The position numbers were made by a program, and so were the translations under genes. Below the pieces are notes generated by a model that saw only the letters and a program-made list of their open reading frames with translations, did not search any database and was not told the DNA's origin. From contig VZRN01011464.1 of the NCBI GenBank assembly GCA_013397935.1, forward strand, positions 6,260,411 through 6,324,410: 64,000 nt of DNA, in the 5' to 3' direction. Source of the stretch: Dasyornis broadbenti. Taxonomy: Eukaryota > Chordata > Aves > Passeriformes > Dasyornithidae. Numbering within the stretch: the first letter of the stretch is position 1; the number at the start of each line of letters is the position of its first letter. Shown here piece by piece: positions 52,762-64,000 of the stretch.

Positions 52762-53956
52762 GTATGGTTAGATCCAAATCACATCATCTCCTGTTCCTCC
52801 CTCCCAGATTTCAAAGAAAAAAAAAAAAAAAAATGGAAGTGAACACTCAAAGAGGCTTTCTATGCAAAAAGTAGACATATCCAACTCACACACACTAATT
52901 GCATTAATTGATAATTTATAAGCTGCATTACGGAAAGTGCTTTGGGTTTTACTTTGTTTTTCTACTTTAAAGGCTCCTTTAAATGTTGAGCTGTTAACAG
53001 GAACTAACAGCTATAAAATGTAAAACCTTTTGCAAAGAAAAAAAAAAAGAAAGAAAAGTTCTCAGTTTTTCAAGGCTTTTGATTCATTTTGTATGGATTT
53101 TTTAGGCTTTCCAGTCTCTTAGTATCTGCTTCAGTAATTACTTTCTCTGGAGAGTTCAATACCATGGCCACAACACTATTGCTTGCCATTAATTGTTAAC
53201 ACAAGAGCAGCTGCGCACAGCAAGTTCTTCATTTGGAGAGATACCATTTTATTTTATTAGAAATTGATTTTTAAAGCTCTTCTATTATTAATTTGTCTAA
53301 GCAGAGAATGCTCTAGTAGCTAAGTGAAACTTGCTCCACTAATGTCTGGAAATCGGTTAAGTTTTTTGGGGTTTTTTTGTTGTTTTTTTTTTTTAATGAA
53401 GGATAAGAGACAATCCTACTCTGTTCTATCCATATTTTTAATCCAAAAGTTTGAAGATTTTAGGGAACAAGGTTATTTTTCTGGAAAATCAGCACTGAGG
53501 CATTGCTTTCTTTATCTGTGAATTTTCCCATTTAATATTTTGTAAGCTCAAATTACATAGGAATATCCTAGTAAAATACTGGCATGAGCAATGCAAAGAG
53601 ATTTTTCTCTAATTAATTAAAATTCCCATAGTATTATACCTACTTATTATATAGATAAACAAAGGAAGACTAAACAGAAGGAAAGTCTACAGTAAAGAAG
53701 GGGAAGAATACAACAGTTCTTTTCACTGTACTCTTCAGTACTGATATTACAAACATCCAGAGAAGATGATCAGACCTGCTGATATTTAAACTGGATTTAA
53801 GTATGAGTTAATGAGTATAAAAGCACACTCAATCCTAAAAAAAAAATTAAAGAAGCCATGTTATCTTTCTATACATGTTTCTTTTATCTGCAAAATGAGG
53901 ACAGTGATGTTTTTATCAGTTTTTTAACCAGAAGTACATTGCAGATGAAAACTTAG

Positions 53957-53980
53957 GTGTGTATATATATATATATATGC
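53957..53980. repeat. TA dinucleotide tract
   Basis: TGTGTATATATATATATATA is a short, nearly perfect TA repeat in the 14 kb intron. Confidence 0.9.
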
Positions 53981-56900
53981 CATGCAGTATAGCACAAAAT
54001 ATCCAGGTGTTTCTGAGAACATAAAGTCTCCTGGAACAAGACTGGAGAACTTTGTAGTATTTAAGAAACAAAATTGCATTCAGTGCTCTCCACTGGGAAA
54101 AGCTGCCGGCACATATTGTCCCTTCAGTCACACTGTGGGGCTGTCCAAAGGATTCCCATAAAAAACTCTGACTCATCCTGTTTAATAACACAGATACATC
54201 TTAAAGCTGAGGGAGCAGATGAACTTAAGAGACAGCTGTATACATGATTAAGATGTGATCAGATATACCTAAAGTAGGAATTCTTCTCTAACACAGGTAA
54301 AGTCAAGAGAAGATGACAAGTATGTGTGTCTAGGTTATGCGATAAGAGCAGGGCTGTGAAGCTGCTGCTTTCTCCTCTATGAAACCCCATCCCAACAAAA
54401 AACTCCACAAAGGCAACAGAGGGAAATCCCAGATCTATGCAGAATTTTGGGAGAGTGGAAGACATATCTTTTGCCAGAAATACCACATTGTGAATGCAAG
54501 TTTTCAGTTGAATTTCCCATAAGCCCTTGTTAAATTTCCAAATAGAACTGGGAAGATTTGGAACAGCTGGGGACAGGATAGTATTTCTCAGTTTTATTTT
54601 AGTTATTAATTTCCTCAACTTTTTTGATCTTGACCAAGTGTGGCACATTCCCACCTTTAGACCTTTGGTCACTGCAGACCAAATACTGTCACACTGAGCC
54701 TAGGTTCAGCATTTCTTATGAAAGGTGCTGAATCTACTCATGCACCATCATGCCACTGTTATGGATACATAAAACTCACCACCTGAAATCTGAAACTATC
54801 AGTACTCTCAGCACCCATATCACTATTACCCTTTCTAGTATAACCCTTGGGAAAAATATTATTTAGTGTACTTCCCTGAGAGAGCTGAGTCAGTGTTGCT
54901 GATCACACAGTTTTTTACTAAACATTCATCTAAATCAAGACTGCGTTTTCATTTGAGTAATCCTATGCAACCAATTTTCCTTAAGTAACTAGAAAGCCTC
55001 CTATATCATATTTAACTGCAAATAAATGTCTGCTGTCTGCAGTGAAAAAAAAAAAAAAAAGGAGAAATCAAAATGCATCCTTTACTGAGGATATCATCTT
55101 TACAAAGCAACAACAAAATGAATCAAGAGAGAGGTGCTATCTGGTAAAATGCAAATAAATACAAAATAGTTTTGGAAGTTTGTTTAATTAGAAATTGCTA
55201 CAGTGAAAATATGCCTCCAATTGCAGTATTTTAATGAAACATTGATTAACATTTATAATTCTAATTACATCTATAATTAAAACGAATTTCAAGATTAAAA
55301 GAGGAACTGGTTACTTTGTACCTACACTTCCAAATAGCCCACCAAAACAAAAAGATATTAAATTGTTCTTTTAGATAGCTGCTTTCTAAAACCTAGCAGT
55401 CAAATTAGCTGGATAGATGCCTCACAAAATGTAAGTAACTTAATATCTGTCAAATCATATTAAATTACTTTAATTAAATTAATTTATTTTTGAGCAACAG
55501 ATTTGTTCCCTTCTCTGTGGTTAATTATAAATTAAATCTGAAGCCTGATCTATATTAAAGTACCTTTCTGTCTACACAGAGCCAACAAATCTCTTCACGC
55601 CAAGTTCACATGCACAGGATTCGAGATTTATTTAAAAAAAAAAAAAAAAAGAGGTTTCAATTACATTGGAATAAATTACTAATTTCAATGATCTTGATAA
55701 AATGCTGCCAGATTACTGCTTTTAGTTTGAATCAAAAACTACTGAAACCCTCTGTCTGGACTAGAATTAGTCAAGTGTCATCTTAAAAGCCAATAAAGCC
55801 ATCTGGAATTAGAATTATGAAGTCAAATAATTAGGCTAGGCAGGTAGAGGTGCATCTACTTGTGTTAAGAAGAAAGTGATTCAACATTTGTAATAATTTG
55901 TGCTCTCTTGCATTATCACAGAGAATCCAAATTTTAAACTTGGTGTCTCACAGTTTTCCCTATGAAACTTCTCTAGTTTTGTTTATTGTTTCCATAATTT
56001 CAATACTGTTTGCTTAAAAAAGCCCCACAAAACACATTTTCAGCATTTTTGAAAGGTGGCTCTTACTTTTGAGTTATACATAAATGATGGAAAACTGTTT
56101 GCTTGCAAGACAAAGGCTGGAAATTCCTAATATTTTGAAATCTTATTAAATTTATTAATACATTATTTAAAAACATTAAATTTATCATATTCCTTATTTT
56201 TTTTATTTCAATGACTTGACAAATTTACCAGTCTCTTCACTTGTTAGAACAATTTTAACATATTTTAACTATAGTTGAGAATCATTAAATGTAAAAAAAA
56301 AAATATAAATTTAATGATTATAAAACATTCAAATTTTGTGCAAATGTTTATTCTGTGTTAAACTAGCCTCTCTGCCCTTGAGGGACTTAACAGCTCCCAT
56401 TTTAATGTCTCTGGCAAACTTAGTATTCCTCAGAATCCAATTGTTTACATGTTCCCTAACTCAACCCTCCTCCACTGAAAACAAGGTATCCTTATTCCAG
56501 AATTTCCTTGTGATTGTAGAGGCCTGTGATTACTGAGGGCTGGTCTTTACAACGGATGAAAGACTAATTAGTGATTTGTGACTTAAAACAAGAATGAGCA
56601 TATATTAAATCCTTCTTATAAGTTTAATGTACTATATATGCTTTTTATTTTTGAGCTCTTTTATTATTACTATTTACTTACTCTTGAGTTGTTCAGAGCT
56701 CACAGAATAGCTAACAGAGATCTCAAAATTGCTCTTGGTATCTTAATATCAAAATGGATGATTGCCAGTAGAGTAACAGAGGTTAGCATTCCTCTTCAAA
56801 AATAGCTGCCATTGAAACTAATGAGAATGTTGATACTAACGTGAGAGACAGAAATGGTTAATGGCTTAAATATTGCTAAAATCATCTTAGAACCTTTGCA

Positions 56901-56999
56901 TAGCTGTCCACCTGCACCCACATTTGGCTCCTCAGTGGAATTCAGATAGTAGTGGGAACTTGTGATAAGATAAAGGCGATACTATAGCCTAACCATCCC

Positions 57000-57560
57000 A
57001 GTTCTAGGGAGAAGGGATAGGGGAAGACTGGGATGCTGATGGCTCAAACATTGAGGAGCAAGCTGCTGATGTGCAGTGTACCCGCCCAGGAGCAGAGGGT
57101 GAGCACAGGCCCCATCAGGCTACAGATGTTGAATGAGACAAGGAAAGAGGCAAACCCTGGAGGCGGGGGCTGTCTCTGTCCTTACCCAAGTGTATTCAGT
57201 GGTGATAATTCCCTGCCTGGGAAGCACTGGGACATTCACACGTAGCCTGAAGGTGTTCATCTCTGCTGATGGGCCATCATGGACCCAGCTGCACTGATGG
57301 AACAGGGAGCTGTATCATCTTAGATGGTGTCAAAGACTCCTGAGGTCTCCAGGTGATCCACAAGATCAGCTGATACTCCCTGCTCCAGGGAAGGTGCCTG
57401 GGCATTCCTATCTGAATCTGAGTGATTACAAACCAAATAGGTGTGTTCAGAGGTCTTCTCCCCACCTCTTCGGGGCTTCTGTCACCGCCTGATAGATCCC
57501 GTCTGCAACCATCGCTTTGACCAACAGACATCGAAACTGCAACAACTAAGTCCTGCCATG
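57000..57560. mobile_element. Possible solo LTR or other repeat-derived block
   Basis: About 560 bases of moderately GC-rich sequence with several CpG stand out from the AT-rich intron. Features include a near-palindrome TGATGGGCCATCA at 57267-57279, a CTGGTGATCCACAAGATCAG-like middle (CCAGGTGATCCACAAGATCA), and a pyrimidine-rich CTTCTCCCCACCTCTTCGGG followed by GACCAACAGACATCGAAACTG. The general texture recalls avian endogenous retrovirus LTRs, but I could not define TG...CA ends or a target site duplication, and no retroviral coding sequence is adjacent. An unassigned repeat or regulatory block is the alternative. Confidence 0.35.
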
Positions 57561-60039
57561 AGGCCTAGGGGTAATGATCTTTTCCTTCTCTTTCTTATGC
57601 ATTTTCTTAAGTGATATTTTTACGCTTTTATATTGTCATAGCATTATGGATAACAACAACCAAAATGGCTGCATACCTGTTCTCCTGTGCAACCAAATTG
57701 TTCTACAATAAACCCTACATGTGTACATTTACAAACACTGATCATTCAGTGCTTCATTCTAAACTACCCCAAGGGATCTATTGACAAGAATCTGGGTTAT
57801 CCTTGCCTTCTAGGGTGTGTCAAAACAACTAAGTAACCTGTCCAATGTTAAAAAATATCTTGGGCAAGTATTTCTTTAATAACTTAAAGAAGTAAAAGTG
57901 CAGTGTGAGCAAACTCAGACCGACTCTTTCAATCAAGCTAATTAAAACACAAACCAAAAGAGGAGAAAAAATAGGTTTGAGGCCTATGGAAGTATCTTGC
58001 ATCTATCTACACAGATGCCTTCCCACATCTGGCTTGCCTGCCTGGATTTCATACTTTCTTCTTTTTGAAAACAAAACAAAAGATAACCACAGAGGAACGT
58101 GGCTTTCTTCCCAATAAAAATGACATTTCACATAGGGAACATTTGATGGAATAATTAAGTTGTATCATTAGAGGAAGTCAATAGTTAGGTACCGTTACTT
58201 CCTCTACCTCATGTTGTTAGTTATTTTAGTGAACTATCCTATTCTAATTCTAGTGCATGTAATTACTATTGTACTTACCATTCTACCTTCTACCATTTAC
58301 TCTAGTGGATAAACAACAAGGTCTGAGGAAAGGAACTGCCGAGTACCTAAGCCTAGGTCACAGTCAGAAGAAAGCTGTCTTGTCCTCTTGATAGAGACAA
58401 GGGAACGCAAATGTCCCAAAACAATAGACAAAGCACAGCTGACAACTAGGTGTAATGCTAAAGGAGTGTGCAACAGTACCAAAAAAAGCATATATATATA
58501 GGGAACAATGGGATATATGAAATATAAGAATTAACCTAATATTTCACACATACTTTCTTCTCACTGGGTTGCCCATAGAAAGAACCCTTCCTGGTGTTGG
58601 TTACTATGGTGGCAAGGACAGACCAAGAAAGAGTCCCCTCAGAACAGAAGTGATGTATCCTCTGCCCATGACTCAAAGCAGTGGGATAATAGCTGATAAA
58701 AACATTAACACATGACAACTCTGATTGAAAACACCCTTTGTAGCTTAGAGGTACTGAACTTTTTGGTTTTATATGGGAGGAAGGACTAGGTGAATATGTT
58801 TCTGATAATAATGAGCAGACTTCTCTACACATTTTAATTTTGGGTTTTGATATTTCCAAATTCTTTCACAGATATCATCATTATGGAAAAAATCATCACT
58901 TTGAAACAGGCTTACCAAAGGCCAATATAATGAAGGAATGTTTTACAAATTTATAATATCATTTTCAAAATGCAAATGTGAAAAGCAGCCATTTTAGCAT
59001 ATGAAACCCTAATTAATTTTCAGAACATCTGCTATGTTAGAAAACTGAGAAAAAGTTTACAAAAAGAAAGGGATGGAGAACCTTGCACAAAGATATATTC
59101 TAAAACTCTAAGATGTAAAGCACTTTCCAATTTGAGCTACAATAAAACACCACATTTAACTTACAAAGTATCAAACTGCTCCACACTGTGTATGTGTGTG
59201 TGGAATTTAAGAAATGGGGAATTACTCAGGAGTTTATGAAGTTATGTTCTGACAGGATTGGACAGCTATTAAAGACTCAGTTATGGAATAAATAGCAGGT
59301 GTGAGTATCTGAGTTTTATACTAAATTTAAATTTGTGTTTAAATTAAGTACATACATGTAACATTTGCACCTTCAAAACAGAGAAAACAAGCTTCTCCCA
59401 TTTTATAGAGGTATTCTAAGGAAGAAAACAGAGATTTTGAAGCTCCTGTGTTGTGTTGGTGAATAACTGGAATAGATAGGTTAGTTAGAGATAAGAATAT
59501 ATTTTTCAAGATATGAGATCAATTTTGAAGTGAAATATTATTTCCTAGAGATTGGCAGAGAGATGCGTTTAGGAAACGCTTCTTCTTCAGTACTTGAAAA
59601 ACATCATATAGTAATCTGTGACAAATGCTGACCCCACACACAGCAATGATAGATCCCAGAAGCATTGAAATACAAGAGTTGGAAAACAAAAGAAGTATTA
59701 AATTAGCATTTTCAATATTTTTTTTCTGCAACATCTCCCTGTATTTATTTCATGATCATCCAGCATGACAAAACAAACAGGATTCAAGTGCTATGAAATA
59801 TTCTTCCTGTAAACTGCCTGAGGCGGTTTCTCTGCCTGTGCCAGCAGTTGTGCTAATGATACAGTAAAAGCTTTAGAAAAATCCCCTTCACCCTCAGAAA
59901 CACAAACAATCTTGTGTAAGCAGAAGAGAAAGGTTCTCAATATTCTTCCTGAGGCAGTTGCAGGCATGAGTCAACACGATTCACAATTGTCTTGCGTGTA
60001 GTGGACACATTATTCAGGCAGTGATAAAAGCATCTCTTA

Positions 60040-60064
60040 ACAGCAGCAACAGCAGCAGCAGCAG
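60040..60064. repeat. CAG/CAA trinucleotide tract
   Basis: ACAGCAGCAACAGCAGCAGC continues with further CAG units to 60064, seven CAG with one CAA interruption. It is intronic, 650 bases from the 60715-60846 exon donor; on the transcribed strand it reads CTG. Confidence 0.92.
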
Positions 60065-60714
60065 ATGCCTTGCCTTAAAACAAGCCTTTCCATTAGCTAG
60101 CAAACAACAAAAATCAAATCCAGGCTACTCATGATCTAAATTCAGTAAAATATACATCTATTAAAATTAATTAGTGTGATCAAAGAAGTGATGGGATTCT
60201 TCAACTGGTGCAACAGATGCTGGTTGAAGGAATCAAGTTGAATTGGCCTTAGCTCTAATAGCAAAAATGTACCTGTCAGAGGCTGTGAGTTCTGTGGGAC
60301 ATGAACATAGCATGGTGCATTTGTATTTTCACTGATGTCACACATGATTATATGTCTACTTCCCAGGTCACTGTCTTTAAAACTAGGCAAGCACAAAAAT
60401 CTCACTTACAAATATTCAAGTGATTATTTACACAAGATATAGAAAACAATAGAAAAAATAAAATTAAACTCTTTGGCTTTTCAAAGAACATAATCTTCTG
60501 TTTCTCTTGCTGAAAAAAAAAAATCCCAGTTCTTTCCCCCTCACACTAGCTTTACGGCAGAATAATTTCACCGTCCTTGACTTAATTCTGGTATAAAGAA
60601 ACTGCACCTATGTAAAAATGCAATTTTTAGTTATATTTTACTGCTCATAGATAATTCAAAATATTTTTGATGCAACATATGTCATAGGGCAGTTGTCTAG
60701 GACAGTTCAGTTAC

Positions 60715-60846
60715 CTGGGTAATACCTTGCGAGGCCAGTGGCACTACCAAAAACCTGCCACAACAAAGTGGGGTCCTCTTCTCTGTTCCGCTTGAACACG
60801 TCATCCAGCGCTGCAGTCCAGTTGAGTTCATTTAGCACTATCGTTG
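60715..60846 (-). CDS. CACNA2D1: CACNA2D1 exon, end of N-terminal region and dCache start (about residues 176-219)
   Basis: This 132-base exon follows an acceptor ending TTTGGCAG and precedes the donor GTAACT. It begins with the last two bases of a split codon and ends with the first base of another (phase 1 on both sides, so it could be skipped in frame). The peptide opens TIVLNELNWTAALDDVFKR and ends with WQVFGSATGLARYYP. It keeps the NWT glycosylation sequon (human N184) and the aromatic and small residues known from cryo-EM work to line the gabapentin pocket (W205, V207, A215 and Y217 in human numbering). It differs from the remembered human sequence at only a few conservative positions, such as S to A in NWTAAL. 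It is the most 5' exon visible; the preceding exon must lie beyond base 64000. Confidence 0.97.
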
Positions 60847-63800
60847 CTGCCAAAGACAAAACATACTTGTTATTAGAAAGTCACATCCTTACATGGGAAG
60901 CAATGGCTATAAAAAGCAAACTGGAACACTGAGAAAGCAATAATATTTATAATATAACTAATCCAAAAATTAAATTTTAAGAAACGCATGTTTTTCCCTT
61001 GGGCATTTTCTTTAAATTCCTCACGCTGTCTTCTGCCAGTTGGATTATCTGCATGCCATGACTCTTAGTTTATTTGCAGAGACAATATCTTCTACAAAGA
61101 GTTCATTTTTGAGATGTCACTTTAATTGCACTTCCCAATCATAGATTGCTTACATAAAAAATAAGTGCAAGCATATGAAGTTGTTGCGTACTAATTACAA
61201 CACACTGCAATAAGAACAACTAGAATGACATAAACAAAAGTAAGTATATATAAATGTAACTAAGATGTCCTTTTCAAAATGGATTATATGGGGAAAAAGA
61301 CATTGATGAGTTAGTTGAATTGTAATGTTAAGGTGTGACTGCATGACCAGTAATGCTCATTATCACATGCTAAACAGCTCTTAATGTTCACAGATGTGGG
61401 GCCTTACAGTAAGGACACAAAGTGAATGAATAACATTTATGCATTGGGTCAACTCCACAATTAACTTAAAATACAAGAAAATTCACATTTCAGCTAAACA
61501 CTATGTCACCAGTTATACAGAAACTTACATTCATAAAGATATCCTGTGCCAATGCTTGCTTTAATCAATCCAATAATTTATATAATCAAACAAATATATA
61601 ATATATTAATGTGTTCTATGCCTTTTTGAGGAAGAGATATACTGGGGAACTTTAAAATTAAACATTAAAATTGATGAATGCTGCTACACTAAAGAGTCAA
61701 TGGACTATAGTCAGTAGTCAATGAAATTTTACTGTGATTAAAAACACCTTATGATACAGCTTATGATAAATCATGTTTTTCACCTCATTTAATCAGTTGT
61801 AAATATTTCATTAATTCCGCCCCCATCCCCCCAGATTATAATAATGTTAGGCAATTTCAAATGCACAGTTAATTACAAAAAGCAAAGGCTTTTTGATGGT
61901 TTAGTCACTAATTCTTTCTTTTTGTTGCCTAATGGGATTGTAAGCAATTTTTCTTAAATTGAAGCATCTATATCAGCAAGCCAAGAGTGCAAAGGGAACT
62001 AACAGAAAAAAAAAACGTTTGGAAAGAGCTAAAGATGTAGGTATAAATCCAATGAAAACTGCCAGTGTCGCAGAGGTGCTGCTTACGCTATGGTATAGGA
62101 CACAGGAAAGAAGATTCACTTTCTCTTGCAAATAGGCAAGTCAAGCTGAAATAAAAGCAGTTCACATTTAAGGGACCTGAGTGGCATTACAGTGCAAAAT
62201 TTGGTATGCAGGTCCACATACTAGCCCCCTGCTACAACAACAAAAAAAAGATAAAAATAAGGATGGATTGGAAGTTAACAGCTGACAGCCCATTTCCAAA
62301 GCGAGGCTTTTAAAAGGTACTAGAGAAATGAGATCACAACATTAAATTTTATAGGCTTGTTTTTAAAGGTTAAGGAGAAAATTGCTACACCGTGTATTTT
62401 GCAGAAAGGTTTATCTGTTTTTTTCAGAGTAGTTTTAAGATAGTGGTCTCTAAAGAGACAGCTTTTTGTAGAAATATCAAATTAAATTTCCCACTCTTGA
62501 GATTTCCTGTAAGCAATAAGCTTGTATTATATACTTCTCTCTTTGTCAAGCAGGTAATTATAAGTAAATATACGTTTACTTAAGAAAGAATAACAATTCC
62601 CTGAAGCACCATGATATGTTAATTATAATTTTAAAATGTTTACTGTTCAATTATATCTTTTAGATCCCATTTGACCTGCTGTGGAATTAAGCATTATGTA
62701 TGGACTTTCTAAACTTGACTTTGTGTCAGATCTTGCTTCCAGAAGTGGCTCCAAAAAGCCATTAGAAGCTCTGTCACTTAGGTAGACAAGACATTTTCAG
62801 TTTGATTTTGCTTCTTTTCATGTTACTCTTTCCCATTTGAAGAGGCAGGTACCAATCACTTCAGTCTTGTGACCGTGACAGGACTTGAGAAAAAAGCAGG
62901 GAGCTGTGCCAGGGAAGGTTTAGGCTGGATATCAGGAAAAGGTTCTTCATCCAGAGGGTGGCTGAGCACTGGAAGAGGCTCCCTAGGGATGTGATCACAG
63001 CCCCAGACTGACAGAGTTCAAGAAGAATTTGGACAATGCTTAAAAGACACATGGTGTGATTGAGGTGTCCAGTGCAGGGCCAGGAGCTGGGTCCCGCCCC
63101 ACTTAGCAGATGCTGTGATTCTATGATTGTAAGATCACCCAAAAGTGTGTTGCAAAGAGTTATATATGCATACACACACCTCTGCACACACAGAGTCATG
63201 TATATGCAAATATATATCTAAAATACACACATACTAAAAAAAAGGAGACGGTCTACAAAAAATAACTAAAGACTGAAGTTTTGAATTCATACACTAGAAC
63301 CGATGATTTTAGCACTTTATTGGACTTGTTGAGATTAGGCTATAAAGTAAGAGATAAGGATTACTAGATCTTGTTTGTAATATTTGTGGGGAAGTGATGC
63401 TTTACTGCCAGATTTAAGAGTTTTATGATATTATTTATGTCCCACTTTCTCCTTCCTCCTCCTTCTCTAAAACTTTTTCCCAGAGACAAATACTACAGCC
63501 TAAAAAAATCCAAGAATCTGCAGCAAGCAGAAGAAACCAAAACCCTCAAATGGCCCAAGACATGAAGCTTGAATTAAAAAAAAAAAAAATAGAATTCAAA
63601 AAAGCAACAAGAACAGAGCATCTTAACGAAGGAAACTGAAATAAATCTAGGAAAAGGCTACTAATAATTTGCAATGTATCTGTTCTCAGGCACTGAAAAA
63701 CAGATATTCCTGCACTCCAGAAATTCACAGTTAAGTGCCTGAGTCTCATTTCAGTAATAAACTGTAACAGCACACATGACAGGCTCAAAATATATCACCT

Positions 63801-64000
63801 TCCTCTTAATTCACTTTCTCATTATGACAAAAAAATTGTGCATGGAACAGAGACACAGTTTATTTGGTGGGACTGATACGCAAATAAATGATTGTATGAT
63901 CATTAAAACAATCATTTCTGGAGCAGTTTGCTGTTTGTAATTCAAACTAGCACTGTTCATTCAGGTTTTTGGTTTTGGGGTTGTTTTTTTTTTTTTTTTG
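60847..64000 (-). other. CACNA2D1: Intron upstream of the 5'-most visible exon, 3' part
   Basis: This is the 3' portion of an intron whose donor is beyond the window. It contains a CR1 tail at 62.87-63.13 kb, a CA/TA-rich tract at 63.15-63.24 kb and a T16 run at the window end. A search by eye for the preceding family peptide (PTDIYEGS) found no acceptable exon. Confidence 0.82.
62866..63129 (+). mobile_element. CR1 LINE 3' region, plus orientation
   Basis: CR1 landmarks occur in order: GAGCTGTGCCAGGGAAGGTT, TAGGCTGGATATCAGGAAAA, GAGCACTGGAAGAGGCTCCC, AGGGATGTGATCACAGCCCC and the end GCTGTGATTCTATGATTG. Two short decayed or deleted parts lie before the end, where the usual TCCCTTCCAAC is altered to CCCGCCCCACTT. 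Confidence 0.93.

Larger units (their letters stand above)
46543..60714 (-). other. CACNA2D1: Intron of 14172 bases
   Basis: This phase 1 intron holds a CA-type microsatellite at 46.75-46.8 kb, a plus-strand CR1 tail at 52.47-52.76 kb, A-rich runs near 52.8, 53.04, 55.05 and 55.63 kb, TA tracts at 53.96 and 58.49 kb, a GC-rich possibly LTR-derived block at 57.0-57.56 kb and a CAG/CAA tract at 60.04 kb. AT-rich low-GC stretches at 55.1-56.3 kb carry no recognised feature. The flanking exons complete one alanine codon together, so no exon is missing between them. Confidence 0.9.
1..64000 (-). other. CACNA2D1: CACNA2D1 gene body, internal part
   Basis: Nine minus-strand exons in this window splice into one continuous reading frame for the calcium channel alpha-2/delta-1 subunit. 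This is an extracellular, membrane-anchored glycoprotein that raises surface expression of CaV1 and CaV2 channels and binds gabapentinoids and thrombospondins. The paralogue was decided by remembered family sequences: motifs such as TIVLNELNW, YDVRRRPWYIQGAASPKDM, IIMLFTDGGEERAQEIF and ENKGYYYEIPSIG match alpha-2/delta-1. Alpha-2/delta-2 differs at several of these positions and alpha-2/delta-3 at most. The gene is open at both ends: neither the first exons nor the terminal exons are here, so no promoter, start codon or poly(A) site can be annotated. Everything between the exons is intron of this gene unless shown otherwise. Confidence 0.97.

Noticed and set aside
54259..54672. Open frame of 137 codons on the minus strand, same sense as the gene.
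   Set aside because: No recognised homology, and the flanking exons already join exactly in frame. Chance or an unrecognised decayed element is more likely.
61529..61543. A possible 15-base microexon on the minus strand (ACAG before GATATCTTTATGAAT, then GTAAGT) just upstream of the 60715-60846 exon; it loosely recalls the family peptide DIYEG.
   Set aside because: The acceptor lacks a pyrimidine tract. The reading frame does not give DIYEG in one phase, and joining it after a serine codon beginning with T would create a TGA stop. The true preceding exon is expected farther upstream, outside the window.
1..64000. Alternative assignment to CACNA2D2, CACNA2D3 or CACNA2D4.
   Set aside because: Residues such as SPWVDNSRTPNK, LILVD, IIMLFTDGGEERAQEIF, ENKGYYY and NVYLDAL agree with CACNA2D1. 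The remembered D2 sequence has different residues in several of these, and D3 and D4 diverge much more.
1..64000. CRISPR array, tRNA or rRNA gene, prokaryotic operon or phage element.
   Set aside because: The window is intron-rich vertebrate DNA. No spaced direct repeats of CRISPR type, no cloverleaf with conserved tRNA boxes and no operon-like frames were seen.

Overview
This is AT-rich vertebrate nuclear DNA, most likely from a bird. It carries nine exons of one gene, read on the minus strand, separated by introns of 0.8 to 19 kb. Several CR1 LINE tails of avian type lie in the introns, with the usual ATTCTATGAT-like ends, and no mammalian SINEs or L1 were recognised. One 104-base run of N and two single N show that this is a draft assembly. 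Species cannot be fixed from the window alone.

The gene is CACNA2D1, encoding the alpha-2/delta-1 auxiliary subunit of voltage-gated calcium channels. Higher coordinates are upstream in the gene. The exons, in transcript order, are 60715-60846, 46473-46542, 45601-45651, 44421-44520, 27186-27344, 23571-23675, 4147-4225, 2016-2065 and 324-413. They join without a reading-frame break, and every junction is GT-AG. Together they give 836 coding bases, corresponding to about residues 176-454 of the human protein (numbering anchored from memory on R241, D259, C404 and D452). They cover the last part of the N-terminal region and first dCache module, the entire von Willebrand factor A (VWA) domain with its MIDAS metal site, and the return into the dCache module. 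The first exons (signal peptide) lie beyond base 64000. The rest of alpha-2, the delta part and the C-terminal anchor lie before base 1.

Region by region: 1-4.2 kb holds the three most 3' exons. An intron of 19.3 kb (4226-23570) contains a facing pair of CR1 fragments, a CTCF-like motif and a small GC-rich block. At 23.6 and 27.2 kb lie two VWA exons, separated by a 3.5 kb intron with a CR1 tail and the assembly gap. A 17 kb intron (27345-44420) contains a second CTCF-like motif, two CR1 fragments, a GT microsatellite and a 144-bp direct duplication. Three exons cluster at 44.4-46.5 kb. A 14.2 kb intron (46543-60714) contains a CR1 tail and a GC-rich, possibly LTR-derived block. The 5'-most exon is at 60.7-60.8 kb, followed by 3.2 kb of upstream intron with another CR1 tail.

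I found no second gene, RNA gene, CRISPR array or other system. The more interesting points are the conserved gabapentinoid pocket and MIDAS residues, the moved N-glycosylation sequons in the VWA domain, the 144-bp intronic duplication, the two CTCF-like motifs and the unassigned GC-rich islands.
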